A stretch of DNA of 64,000 nucleotides from the NCBI GenBank assembly GCA_031216915.1, contig CM062294.1, forward strand, positions 27,590,985 to 27,654,984, in the 5' to 3' direction. Positions 35,110 to 46,964 of the stretch are shown one piece after another. Numbering within the stretch: the stretch's first letter is position 1; each line of letters begins with the position of its first letter. The notes beneath the pieces were generated by a model that was given only the letters and a program-made list of their open reading frames with translations, made no database searches and was not told the origin of the DNA. Both the position numbers and the translations under genes were made by a program. Source of the DNA: Pictodentalium vernedei. Its lineage: Eukaryota > Mollusca > Scaphopoda > Dentaliida > Dentaliidae.

Positions 35110-36350
35110 TGTTAAGTGAATAACATTCTGAGCAGTAGATAATAGACCTAACAATAGAGACCTCCAGAAATGGACTCGATATTTCTGAGATAAAAATTCA
35201 TGAATATGGATGGCTGAGCGCAATGAGCAGCCTTCAAAAATCTATAATAGCGACACTATTAATGTAAGCCCAAGATGTAGAAGAACTCTTACTTCATGAG
35301 CCGAAATCTTAAGCACAACTGCTGAATCAATGATATACCATAAGCAGTACCGATAGTTAATAGAATCCATTAACAATAGAATGGAGCGTAACGTCCTTCT
35401 ACTAGGCATCAAAGACAGAAGAAGCTTACGCCCCTAGTAATAAACAGATATCTGTTTATAAATACATAAACTCTAACCGGAAAGAGTAAAGGCCTATGCC
35501 CGTACGAAGACGGAAGGACCTTAATAACAATAGGTTCCGGATATTAGGAGCCTAACTCTTATGCAAAAATCCAACCTAAATAGTAACGGAAGTAGTGATT
35601 CCGAAACTACGAAAGTGAAAATCATCCATCGATAGTGCATGAAACTCACTGACTCTTCAGTAAAAGAGAAACCAACAGAATTACTGTCTAAAAGGTCAAA
35701 TTGAAAACTACTGTTTCCAGAGGCTCAAATGATTACTTAGCTAAATAAGAACCGAAGTTAAATTCCATATAGGAATTTAATCTAAAGATTCTAAGTCTAT
35801 TTATCAAAAAGTTACTGACTTGGATAAAGAGACATAAGATTCAATTGTAAACTATCCTAGAGTGCATAGGTATGAGGTAACATAAACCTATAACCTTAAT
35901 AATAACAGGCTGCAGTAGATCTTGTGAAACAAGTATACTAAAAAATTGCAATGAGTAGTATGGAGGGATCAACAATATGAACATAATGATCCCTACACCC
36001 ATGACGGAAGAGCCTCCACTTTAGCCGCATAGAATAGCGAAGAAGAGGATCTCCTATAGTAAGAAATCGCGTCCAAAGCTCGTCCAGTACAATGCTTACA
36101 ATGCAATACGGACCACACAACGGAATACATGAAGGTTGCGACCTTGCGGGTTGTGATAAAGATGACACGATTTACCCAGTGAAAAAAGATCCTCACATTG
36201 AGGAAGATTTCACGTTAAGTCACACAGTAGACAACAGAGTAAATTACCCATGGTCTCTGTGAAGATAGAGATGCTATCAACAGAAATGTATTGTGGTTGT
36301 TTATCTTAGCAATACCTGCTGAAACAACAGCGCCGGACGATACGCGTATC
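35110..36350 (-). pseudogene. DIRS copy C tyrosine recombinase, broken
   Basis: 'MRLKWRLFRHGCRDHYVHIVD' parallels copy B's core-binding segment but ends early at a stop (35,938-36,168). 'RVSEFHAL' lies at about 35,638-35,665 and the HEVR region at about 35,290-35,310. Its breaks largely coincide with those of copy A. Confidence 0.85.
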
Positions 36351-36529
36351 CTATCATTCCGCCCTATAGATCAATAGAGCGTTAACAACGTTAGCTCAGA
36401 GATCCAGACAAGCCAACACATACGTCTGCAACTGATTAGCAAGCTGTGTCGTAAATAAATCATCATTGGGCGCTCCCATAGATAGCAAATCTGATTGAAT
36501 ACTTGTTTGTTGAGAGTCCATTCTGACAG

Positions 36530-37070
36530 CAACAAGCGACCCCTAAGTGAACGGGAGTCCGGAAAACAATCAGACGACCTGGAATATGACGGACCAAAAC
36601 AGAACTTGGTGTACTATAACCAACAGACGGATTCTTTCCATTAAATTGAATAACGGAAACGAAAGAGTGCCTCCCTGGTTCCGGAGATACGCCACTACTG
36701 TCGAATTAACGGACAGGATTTGGGCATGCATTTCTGAATAATGTTCATGCAATGACATAAAGCAAGCCTAAAAAACATTATTCCGCGGAAGATAATTGGT
36801 TGCTAAGAGACTGCGGAACCCAAAGACCCTGGCACTTCGAATCCGTTGGGATCAGTATTATATCCCAATCTGTTTGACTGGCAACCGTCATAACAGCAAC
36901 ACTCGGGTCCGGCAACTGCAGTGGCACTCTCTGAGTCAACCACCGAATGTTTGCCCCAGTCTGAATCTCTTGTAACACTAGATAGACAAGAGAACGTGTA
37001 AATCGAGCAATTCATGGATTGCCGAAAAGTTGCCGTCGAAGAGAAGCTTCTCCGAGAACGAAGCGACTCT
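36530..37070 (-). pseudogene. DIRS copy C RNase H, catalytic Asp lost
   Basis: 'VMTVASQTDWDIIL' has Val where copy B has Asp, and 'LSVNSTVVAYLRNQGGT' has Val where copy B has Asp. The segment continues with the RH tail at about 36,535-36,600. The same first-site substitution in A and C indicates a common inactive source. Confidence 0.87.
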
Positions 37071-37489
37071 GAGAGAGTTCTTAACCTTACTATCCACGCG
37101 TGTGGATGTAGCTAGGGCTGTGTCACGTCTAACTAACTCCAATCAGCCACTGAAGGGCGGAGTTATACGTGAACAAACTACTGCCCTCAAAAGAAATTAC
37201 ATTGAGAATAATATCCCGTAAATCTTTTCTTGAAGACGTAATGATAACGCCTCACGTATGATAAAGCGTCTAAGTTAAGTCTACTAGACATCATTGTCGT
37301 TTCCAACATTGAAGTTGGAAAAGACATAGACGGCGAAAAAGAGTATTTCCAGTCTTTAACCACACCGTCTAGACGCATATGAACTCTCGGTATGCCCTGC
37401 ACTGCCAAAATAAACTATTCGTATAAATGATAAAACGGCAGAAATGAGCAACGCGGACAAGAAACTAAACTATCATGCTTGGTAGCAGG

Positions 37490-39690
37490 CTTGTATGCAT
37501 ATATAGCGTCGAAAATAAAACACATGTTGTAATGAAATTATTGGACTGCGTCGGTAAGTCAGGGACAATGTCCCCGAACCGATCGAAAATTCTGAGTCCA
37601 ATGACGCTATAAGTCTCTTATCCAACATCGCAGCAATGTAGTCTGAAATAACAATCACTGGAAGATAATGCCAGAAGATATGAATGGCAGCTTCCGATAC
37701 TACAAAAGGGAAAACTCGAAATCTTTCGAATCCCTTTCGCCATCCTGTCGGACCCTATAAAGCGTTCGGTCGTCCGTACCTGATACAACCGCGGACCGCA
37801 CCGACCCAGCGCCGTCGGATAATTCCTGATTCGACCAAGAAACAGTCAATTGCTGGGATGCTGCGAAACAACTGTGCTAACTCGGATAGCACGTCCGTCA
37901 CTGAGGCCTGAGGAAAAGCGGTCCTACAATGCATTGCCGCTGGAAGCTCCGTGATCGTTACCCCGTGCATACTACCAATATGCGAGCGAACGGAGTGTAT
38001 AGGCCTTGTGTCCCTTGGCTACCGGATGGCGCGACCTATTCGCCGTGGTATCACTGAATGACGAAACTGATCGGATACTCGAGGTCACGTAGCCAATGTG
38101 CGGTCGTGTGCCCTGCTGTGAGGATGAGGAAGCATTATGGACAGTCTCTCGGACTGTCAATATAACGGAGCGTCCCGACCGACAGACATATGCTCCGAAT
38201 GTAAAATATCAGAACCACAACATGCGGTCCCCTATGTTGTTGGACGAGAGAGGGACCTCTCTCGCTCACAGCCCGGACGGACCTGGACAAGCCAGGAACC
38301 GGACTAACAGTCTTCCTCCGATCTGTCCTCAATCTGCCGTCATTGGGTGAGTACTAAAGTAATTAAAGCGCTCGCATCACCCAAATCTCCTTCCTAGACC
38401 GCAACGGACGAACCCGGCAGCCGAACCATTCGATGAATGCACGCTACACCTGGTGAGCTAGCGAATGTCACTCCGTAGGCGATAGACATATTCCATGAGC
38501 ACTTATTGCCGCTAGCTCTTCATTAACTATGACGACAGAGGCACACTATTGAAAGACATCTCCGTAACTTTGCGAACAAGAAACCAGAAATGCTTGGTTA
38601 TAGCAAGCATATAATAATAATATATATAACGTCGTTCAATAATTCGAAAGTTTGTGTGACATTATTGGACTATGTCGGAACTGAGGGACGATGTCCCTGA
38701 ACCGAACCAAAAATTTCTAAGTCCACCGACGCTATCAGTTTCTTATCCGGCATCGCAGCAATCTGGTCCGACGAAAGAAGCTGTAGAAGACCAAGTCAGA
38801 TGACATACACAACAGCATATGTTGTTCCGAAAGGGAAAGCTCGAAATCCTAAGAATCCCTTTCGGTATCCCGTCGGACGTCCGTGCTTCCGCGGAGCGTC
38901 CCGACCCAGCATCGTCGGATAAAAAATATGCGACAGATTCAGTTGATGCTGGGATGCTGCGATAAACTGTGCTATTTAGGGAAGCATGTCCGTTCCCGAG
39001 GCCTGTGCAGTAGCGGTCTTACGATGCATTGCCGCCGGAAGCTCCGTGTACGTTGACTCCCGCACACTTCCTATGCGAACGTCCGGAGTCTGCAGGCCTC
39101 GTGTCCCTGGCTACCGGATGGTGTGACCTGGTCGCCGATGATTCTCTGACTGGCGAAGCTGACTGGATATCCGTGGTCACGTAGCCAAGAGCGGTCGTGT
39201 GCGCTACCATGAGAATGAGGAAGCCTTATTGACAGTCTACTCCGGACTGACTATATGTCGGAGCGTCCCGAGCGATGGACGTATGCTCCGAATGCGAAAC
39301 ATTTTGTACCACAACATCTGGGGCCAGATGTTGTTGTACGAGAGAGGGGCCTCTCTCGCTCGCCGTCCGGATGGACCAGAACGAGCTATGAACCGGACTA
39401 AAAGGCTTCCTCCGTTCTCCCTCCGATCCGCCGTCACTGGGTGTGCATTAGGTTGATTTATAGTGCTCGCATCACCCCAAAATTCCTTCTAGACCGCAAC
39501 GGACGAACCCGGCTGCCGAACCATTCGGTGAATGGACGCTACACCGGGCGAGCTAGCGGACGTCAAAGGCCGTCGAACCTACTAGGGTCCTCTTAGGCAA
39601 TTGGCGTATTTACATGAGCACTTTTCCGCTAGCCCTTCATTAATTGTGACGTCGGAGGCACACTGTTGGAAGACATCACAGATACATCAC
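37490..39690 (-). pseudogene. DIRS copy C gag-like region, tandem duplicated
   Basis: The same two ~1.1 kb repeats as in A and B occur here, with boundaries near 38,620. No long frame survives. The duplication is common to all three copies and so predates them. Confidence 0.6.
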
Positions 39691-42117
39691 CCTAATCTTG
39701 ATCGTCTGAAATAGAAATTGATAAAGTAGAGTGACCCTGCGGGGAAAGGACCGGAGTGTCCAATTCCCCAATAACATACCGTGACATACGCTTCCCATAT
39801 TGTCATCGAAATCATACGATACAGAACAGGAGTTAATGCGAGTACACTGACCACATATAGAATGATCATAAAACTCAAGGAAGACTTCCTCTTATTACAA
39901 TTGATCAATATCCTTTCAATGTGAAAAGAAAACAAGTCCTGGTACTCGCACTAACCCCTGGCAATCAAAATACATAATAATAATATGATCCATTAATATA
40001 GAAAAAATAATTGAAATCAAAATATTTTGAAAAAATATTTTTTCAGAACAGCCCAAGTTTCTGAAAAGTAACATTTAGCCCCAATGGATCCCAAGCCTAA
40101 GTGTGGACAAAAATTTTAAAAATATTTTAAACAATTTATTCAACACTTACGAACAATAATAATGTATCTAGTTATGATTAAAATAACATCAAGATATTAT
40201 TTTCCAGAAATCCCCCCCTCACACAGAGGGCTGTTGTAAATGTAAACAATGAGTGTAAAAACACTAAAATAAGACTCCAGGCACCCAGGCCCGAAATCAG
40301 TTACCAAAAATACACTATCTGATGCAAAACAGAGACTTCCAGGGAAGAAACTGCAGAACATCAGATGGTAGATGCAGAACACAATGCCTAACCACCCGTA
40401 GGTGAAGACGTAAACATGGGGAAAAGAACAGAATTCATTCTGTTATTCAGCTAAAACTCCCAAGAAAATTTAGTAATAATAATTACAAAAACTATGCCAA
40501 AAGCATGGGAGAATAGCAAGGGGGGACTTAAAGGACAGGGAGAGAGGAAAACACTGAAATATCAGTGTAACTAAATAATCAGAATGACAACAAAATGGCT
40601 GCTGCCTCGAAAATAGGTAACTTAACATAATTTCATTAAAAAATTTTAAGTTACAGCCCTGATAATATCCTGTCACACATTTTTCCTCTCCTCCTTCTCT
40701 ATCCTCCTTAGAATCACCATTTCACTAATATTTATGTGTCTGGCATCATTTAAACTGAGATTTACAAGCACAAAGATCAGTCAGATGTTAACTGATGAAG
40801 GGCCAAATTTAGAATGATTAATGGCGCCAATTTCGGAACGTTCTTGACACTGCGCATGCGCAGTAGAGGTGAAGTGTGGAGGGCCTTTCAGGACATGTTT
40901 TCTTTGGTTTTAGATGCAAATTTTGGGGATTGGGGGGCAAAATTTGTGTTTGGCCCTATATTTTAAGAGTTAGCACCAGCTATGTCTGGGTCATTGGTAC
41001 AGTATAAAAATACAGAGACTTCCAGGGAAGAAACTGCTGAACATCAGATGGTAGATGCAGAACACTACGCCTAACCACCCATAGGTGAAGACGTAAACAT
41101 GGGGAAAAGAACAGAATTCATTCTGTTATCCAGCTAAAACTCCCAAGAAATTTTAGTAATAATATTACAGAAAATATGTCAAAAGCATGGGAGAATAGCT
41201 AGGGGGGACTTAAAGGAAAGGGAGAGAGGAAAACACTGAACAAGCAGTGTAACTTGATAACAAGAATGACAACAACAGGCTCTTGCCTCGAAAAAAGGTA
41301 ACTTAACATAATTTCATTAAAAATTTTAAGTTACAGCCCTGATTATTTTCTGTCACTCATTTTTCCTCTCCTCCTTCTATATCCTCCTTAGAATCACCAT
41401 TTCTCTAATATTTATGTGTCTGGCATCATTTAAACTGAGATTTACAAGCACAAAGATCAGTCAGATGTTAACTGATGAAGGGCCAAACAAAGAATGATTA
41501 ATGGCGCCAATTTTGGGACGTCCTTGACACTGTGCATGTGCAGTAGAGGTGAAGTATGGAGGGCCATTCAGGACATGTTTTCTTTGGTTTTAGATGCAAA
41601 TTTTGGGGATTGGGGGCAAAATTTGTGTTTGGCCCTATATTTTTAAGAGTTAGCACCAGCTATGTCTGGGTCATTGGTACAGTATAAAAATATTCAGTCT
41701 TTTTTTCTTAAAGTTCGCTTTTGTCAACAAAAACAACAGTGAACTCACGCAACTTTCTAAGAGGATGGGCAACATATTACTTCACAAATCCCAAATGAAA
41801 TTTTAGTTGGAAATGTTCTTCACGTTGAGTTTTTTTAAGACTCATCATCGCTTGACCCGTTACTGTCTGTGACCCATTACTGTCGCCCAGACTGTACATT
41901 GGGACTGCTGTTGACTCAAAATCATGCAGAAAACAAAGGCCATGGGATACTACACGTCACTTTGGTTAGACATTTCAAAGGTTCATAATCTGTTAATTCA
42001 GCTCATTACACAGTACAATTTAAACCTGACTGCATCACTTTAAAAGTGGGATGTAAACAAGCCTCCAAATACCACAAGTACAAATTGCAAAATTCTGCGA
42101 CCTACAGAATTATCCTG

Positions 42118-43090
42118 TTAAGGGCCTATATAAGTAATGAAATTTTGTTTATTTTGAAAATTCTCACCGCTCATATTCCTTAAATTCAAATTAAATATAC
42201 ACAAATTATACATCAAAATGAAGGTTGGGATGCATAGAACACGAAACACATATGTAATCAACTCAGAGAGTTGACAGCAGGCACCACTGGTTCCTGGAAG
42301 TCTGCTACCGTATTCGCACCAGAACTGATAATAAAATAATATTTCACCAGAACAACTTGTGGCCAAATGTGCTTCATATATCCAAGAACAAAGCTAGGCA
42401 TTCAAAACACTTTCGAATACAGCGATACGACTACATTTGGGAAAAGGACAAAACTGTCTGCATTTTTTATTGAAGATGGTTTCCATGCTCGACAGACATG
42501 CGCAAATCACCCAATACCACGAATTTCCATCGAAAAACAAAATCGCAATTCTAAGAAATTTCAACAGGTATCATGATACCTTGCAATGAAATTGAATGAA
42601 TATGGCAACTGTGTAATCTCTATCTAATAACAGTATACTGTATGAAGGCGATCTTTTTCATTATTTGATTTTAGACGACGTTGTTTTTGCATGCTTTTTC
42701 GTCCGATGACGTCGACCGGAAATCGAAAGTATATTCATACGTAAACAAAAGCAAAGGCTTTGGAATTTACCCCATGCAGCTCTGTCGCCGTGTTTTGAAG
42801 AATTTTGATCCCCTGGCTTTGTTCTTGAACATGTAAAGCACATTGGGCCACAAGTTGTTTTCGTGAAATATTATTAAATTATCAGTTCTGGTGCGAATAC
42901 GACAGCAGACTTCCAGGAACCAGTGGTCCCTACCGTCGACTCTAGGAGTTCATTACACGTGTTTCGTGTTCTATACATCTCAATCTTCATTTTGATGTAT
43001 ATTTTGTGTATATTTTCTGTGAATTGAAGGAATATGAGAGGTGAGAATTTTCAAAATAAACAAAATTTCTTTACTTATATAGGCCCTTAA
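42118..43090. mobile_element. TTAA-flanked foldback element with long inverted repeats
   Basis: TTAA-GGGCCTATATAAG and its complement mark the ends. Inverted repeats of about 280 bp (42,118-42,405 and 42,810-43,090) share 'attttgaaaattctcacc', 'gaacacgaaacac', 'ccactggttcctggaagtc', 'gtattcgcaccagaactga' and 'caagaacaaagc', and weaker pairing continues inward. The middle has no recognised protein. It is probably a non-autonomous piggyBac-type element. Confidence 0.85.
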
Positions 43091-43994
43091 GCCAGCCCCC
43101 ACAATCATTATTTGTCATCACTGACATTCTGAATACTGACCAAGAGTGTGTTGGCCATATGTTGGGATAGAAATGCTCAGATGCCTGCTGGGTAAAATTG
43201 TGAAGGCAGATGTGGCGGTGGCCGTGGGCAAAATTGTGAAGGCCAGTTTGGGTGTAATAGCAATTTCCAGATACTACAGCAATTTCCATTTACACCTTTA
43301 AAAAAACAATTCTTGAAAATAAAGGATCTATAATTATAAACTGCAGGAGGCATACTGGAGGTACTGATAACCATACGAAGCTAATGTTTGATTGAATGTA
43401 TTTTGTGGTATTTAGAAAAATGCATGAATGCCGCGAAATGAAATAAGCTCCCTCTACCTAGTCCTATCGCTCATATATTTGATAATAGCACAATTAACTT
43501 AGTACCAGAATTTGGTAGAAATGAATGCAGCTTGTTTGTGAAGCACGCTGTCGATGACAAGATTTCAGTGCTAGTAAATCAATGAAGACTACATGAAAAA
43601 TCAATCGATAAAATTGAGGAAAATGGGCCAGTTAAAGCGCTACTGCAGCATCGTTAATGTCAAGGTTGTTTGTTCCAGAAAACCGATAGCGAGGACACAG
43701 ATACAGAGTGTAGTGACTCACAAATGAATGGTCCTTGAATGTCTTTAGTAGCGTGAATCGGGGATAGGCCAACTCTGGGTTCTCAAATGTACCCCAATGT
43801 TTGTCGAGCTGTCCAGAAAAATCTCTTGAGCTACGAGTCTGTTGACACGCTGACGTACTACACCAAAAACTGCTGCATTGTGGATAAAACAAGTCCATGC
43901 ACAGTCCGAAACGACACCCTTCGGGCTGACTGACCCTGCATCAATATTTCAATTTTTCAGGTTGAATGTTTTCACACTTCATAAAAAAGAATAG
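43091..43994. other. Gene-free stretch
   Basis: I see no domain-bearing frame and no clear repeat. The 88-codon minus frame at 43,632-43,898 has no recognised motif. Confidence 0.4.
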
Positions 43995-44200
43995 TTAACC
44001 CTTTCCACAACGCACATAATATATTATTTTAAATATCTTTTTTCAAGGAACATTCAACAAAACCATATCATGTGCCCCCTCATTGGAATGAACTTTTCAA
44101 GGCCATTCCAATAAAGAGTCGCATGATATAGTTTTATTTATTTATTTTGAAATGTTTTTAACTGCTGAGTTTGTATATTATGCAAGTAAATGCGTCCAGG
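43995..44200. mobile_element. Degenerate TTAA palindromic MITE, copy 5
   Basis: It opens TTAACCCTTTCC and contains imperfect hairpin arms: 'aaccatatcatgtgcc', 'cattggaatgaac' / 'ccattccaataaag', 'gcatgatatagtttta'. The internal sequence resembles 51,414-51,593 ('catgatat.gttttgttgaa', 'caactgctga.tttg'). The right terminus has eroded. Confidence 0.6.
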
Positions 44201-44364
44201 TCATTAAGTAAGAGTCTATCCCTACTCAAGGACTATCTGTTGCCAGACGATTTGGCCCCAGTCTGATCCGAGTCCCAGGTGACCCATCCCCAGACAATCC
44301 GGCACCATGTAGAATCCATTAGTTGTGACATGTAGGCCTATTGTTTTGTGATGTTGCATTTCAG

Positions 44365-44599
44365 TTAACCCTTTACCCAACATAACGGTCAAAACCAGCC
44401 AGCACTATTGTAAAAAATCGGCAATTAATTTTCATTATTTTTTGTCTTCAGAACATAGGTTATGACCCCTCGTTGGAACGAGCTCATCGAGCTCGTTCCA
44501 ATGAGGGGTCATAACCTATGTTTTTGAGACAAAAAATTAGTTATTCACGAATTTGTTTTGCAAGTGTCATCTGCTTTTCATGTTAGGTAAAAGGGTAAT
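44365..44599. mobile_element. TTAA-flanked palindromic MITE, copy 2
   Basis: It has the same ends and hairpin as 8,127-8,377. The core is 'ttatgacccctcgttggaac' / 'gttccaatgaggggtcataa'. The right terminus is slightly degraded ('ggtaaaagggtaa'). Confidence 0.83.
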
Positions 44600-44785
44600 A
44601 TAAAAGCAGATATAAAAGATATAAAAAATGCACATGTTGTTTCTTTTGCTTCATACTCATCCCATGATTCAAAAAGACAACCTTGTGTTCTTTTGTATGT
44701 TTGTCTCTGGAATCTAGTCAGTTGTTCTTGAACTAATCATATGGTCATAGTCACGGTATCAGCTTCTCGCTTCAGAGCTGGCACT

Positions 44786-45578
44786 AATAGACCATTTTTA
44801 CATAGCATCATCTTACATCTGGGACTCCATATGCCCCCACAAACCGGCTTTATTAATCAACATTGCATGCACGTGTACTGAACTGCTGATCGGTATTGAA
44901 AGCTTCGTTTTTCATGTCTGTTTTATCAATTAAAATTGTTCTCATCCCCAAAGAGAATAAAGGTTGGGTGTTAGAAATTTGTGCATTCTGCGATGTCATA
45001 TTCCATACTTATCATTTTGATGTAAACATTTTTACATAGCGCCATCGTACATCCAGGACTCAATATGCCTGTCGAAACAAGACATTCAGATTTGTTACTA
45101 AAAATGGTACCCACGTCTGTTGTACAGTAGTGAATGCTGCATTGATATCATTTGTTTCCACTTTATAAATATTTTTTGTCATTGCTGTCGTTCTTTTGAA
45201 AAAAAATTTGATTGTGTGCTTGCCCACTGTTCTTCGGACGAAACATTTTAGCTTTAAAGAAGCTGAAAGTACATTGTAGTTGAGAGTTGTGACGAATGTC
45301 GGAACGGACATGAAGGTTTGTAACATGAAAATGATAAGTATGGAATATAACATCACAAAATACACAAATTTGTAACATCCAGTCCTTGCGCTCTTTGGGG
45401 ATGAGAACTTTAGGTAACTTTGTCAAATTTTAATTGATAAAAAACAGAGACAAAAACGAAGCTTTCAATGCCGATTAGCAGTTCAGTACACGTGTGCGCA
45501 ATGTTGATAAATAAAGCCGGTTTGTGGGGACAAATGAATTCCCAGATGCAAGATGGCACTATATAAAAATGGTCTATT
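44786..45578. mobile_element. ~790 bp inverted-repeat element with an internal copy of its terminus
   Basis: The left end AATAGACCATTTTTACATAG pairs with the right end 'tatataaaaatggtctatt', and about 240 bp pair inward ('aaaccggctttatt', 'gcacgtgtactgaactgc', 'tctcatccccaaagag'). 'catttttacatagcgccatc' near 45,028 is a third copy of the terminal sequence. Minus-strand frames of 77-101 codons lie across the arms and have no domain. Confidence 0.78.
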
Positions 45579-46258
45579 GATAGAAGGTGAGGCGGGTTCC
45601 TTCAGCTTTCCCGGTGAATCTGTTTGTGCCATCCTGAAATGGAAAAGAAGAAAAATTGGAACGAAAGTTTTGACATGTTGGAATACCCATAACATTAAAA
45701 AGAATGTTCTAAACATTGTAAGCTATATATAAATAAAATAATACTTTATTATACGCTAAACGATAGATTATTGAAGAAATTGAGGAAAGATAGAAATCGT
45801 ATCCCCCACTGTGAAGATATAGAAATTTTCACTTTCACAGTATCAATCAAAATGGCGGCTTTCAAAGCATCACTTCAAAGTGAATATCAGTCAAATTATC
45901 ATTGGAAATGATGAATTTGTTCTAAAAACGTATAATGAAAAGAAAATCTAGTGCTTGTGAGTGAATACTGATCATTTCCAGCAATAATTCAACATGTATT
46001 CACCTGCAACTGATGCATGAAACCCACTAGTTCAAACACGGCCTGAAAGTCTGTAATATAAGTTTTTGTTTTGGTACGTCCTTTTTATGGACTTTCAGCC
46101 AATTCAGATTGCAAGACGCTATCTGTTCCGAGTGTTGATTTTGATTACTTCTGCATATCAATGATTCAATGTGATGTTTACTTCAATGCATCATTTCAAG
46201 GTTGAAACAAGTGGAATTATCAGATTCTTATAAAATCGTATAATAAAAAGAAAATCCG
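45579..46258. other. Gene-free stretch
   Basis: Apart from a phrase 'aaaatctagtg.tt.tgagtg' shared with the next hairpin, I see nothing structured. Confidence 0.4.
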
Positions 46259-46420
46259 GGAAAATCTAGTGTTTTTGAGTGGTTACCAAAAATCATCTCA
46301 CTTGTGACAGAGACAAATGGTTATTTTCACTCCTGCAAGCGCTCGTGAAAAATAAACATTTGTCTTGGTCATTCATGAGATAATTTTCGGTATCCACTCA
46401 AAAACAATAGATATTTTCTA
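46259..46420. repeat. Imperfect palindrome, ~160 bp
   Basis: 'gaaaatctagtgtttttgag' pairs with 'ctcaaaaacaatagatattttc', 'caaaaatcatctca' with 'tgagataattttcgg', and 'gacaaatggttattttcac' with 'gtgaaaaataaacatttgtc'. It is probably a foldback MITE; no clear duplication is seen. Confidence 0.7.
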
Positions 46421-46548
46421 TATCTGTATCTTATCATATAAGATATTATTTAATATTCTGTATATTAAATGACAAATTAACTTCTTATTTTACATTCAAA
46501 TATTCATTTTCCTTATAGCTCATTATACTTCTATTTCCCGATTCATGC

Positions 46549-46843
46549 TCCCGCGTTGTGTCCTTGGGAAGGCACTTAACCCCGATTGCCTAGGTGGGGG
46601 CACGATGACGCTGTGTACTAAGGTGTCCTGCGCGTCGATGGTGCGCATATCTTCAACCAATCTAACCCTGCCTGTGCCGTGGTGCAGAGTTCAGAATTAC
46701 GATGTTGGAGAGCTGACAGCTGCTCGTCGTTGCTCGGTGGTTCTCTCCGGGTAATACGGCTTCCTCCACCCGTAAAACTGTCACTGACATGATATGACCC
46801 TGGCTGTTAATGTGTCATTAAACCCTAAAAAAACCCCAAAAAA
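46549..46843 (+). mobile_element. 5'-truncated SINE
   Basis: It begins in the conserved body ('gttgtgtccttgg.aaggcact'), runs through 'gcgtcgatggtgc', 'tcggtggttctctccgggta' and 'cctccacccgtaaaactgtc', and carries the 'gacatgatatgaccctggc' tail with an A-rich end. It lacks the tRNA-like head. The duplication is unclear. Confidence 0.82.
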
Positions 46844-46964
46844 CCTTCTAATTCATTTGGCTTTTTAACTTTTTTATTCTACATTTAATTTATTCATTTT
46901 TTTTCTATAATTCATTTTACCTTTTCACATGCATTATATATCTATTAAACTTTATTTATAAATT

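Larger units (their letters stand above)
34132..41011 (-). mobile_element. DIRS-type retrotransposon, copy C, inserted in copy B
   Basis: The element is 6,880 bp from GTTAAAAAATTT to TATAAAAAT. B reads 'taatgcaaa' on the left and 'acagagactt' on the right; uninterrupted copy A reads 'tgatgcaaaacagagact' (about 25,191). Removing C therefore restores the site exactly, with no duplicated or lost base, as expected for tyrosine-recombinase insertion. C is nearly identical to A and shares its disabling changes. Confidence 0.94.
27718..41691 (-). mobile_element. DIRS-type retrotransposon, copy B (interrupted by a SINE and by copy C)
   Basis: Left part is 27,718-34,131 and right part 41,012-41,691; DIRS C fills the gap. 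Without insertions B is about 6.9 kb. It has the same architecture as A but is more diverged, and its recombination trinucleotide is CTT rather than GTT (left end CTTAAAAAATTT; internal region complement 'aaaatCTTcaaaaa'). It retains better coding fragments than A and C, including the RNase H TDAS motif, so it is closer to an autonomous ancestor. Confidence 0.93.
27039..41896. mobile_element. TA-flanked DNA element hosting DIRS copy B
   Basis: Ends are TA-CAGTCTGTGCGACAGTAA (27,039) and, complemented, TA-CAGTCTGGGCGACAGTAA (41,896); about 26 bp match inward to 'gggtcac'. Related 'acagtaacgggtc' motifs repeat just inside both ends. Without the DIRS insertion the element would be about 880 bp. 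Ends and TA duplication fit a Tc1/mariner-type non-autonomous element. Confidence 0.72.

Noticed and set aside
43632-43898. 88-codon minus frame
   Set aside because: Composition and lack of motifs give no support for coding.
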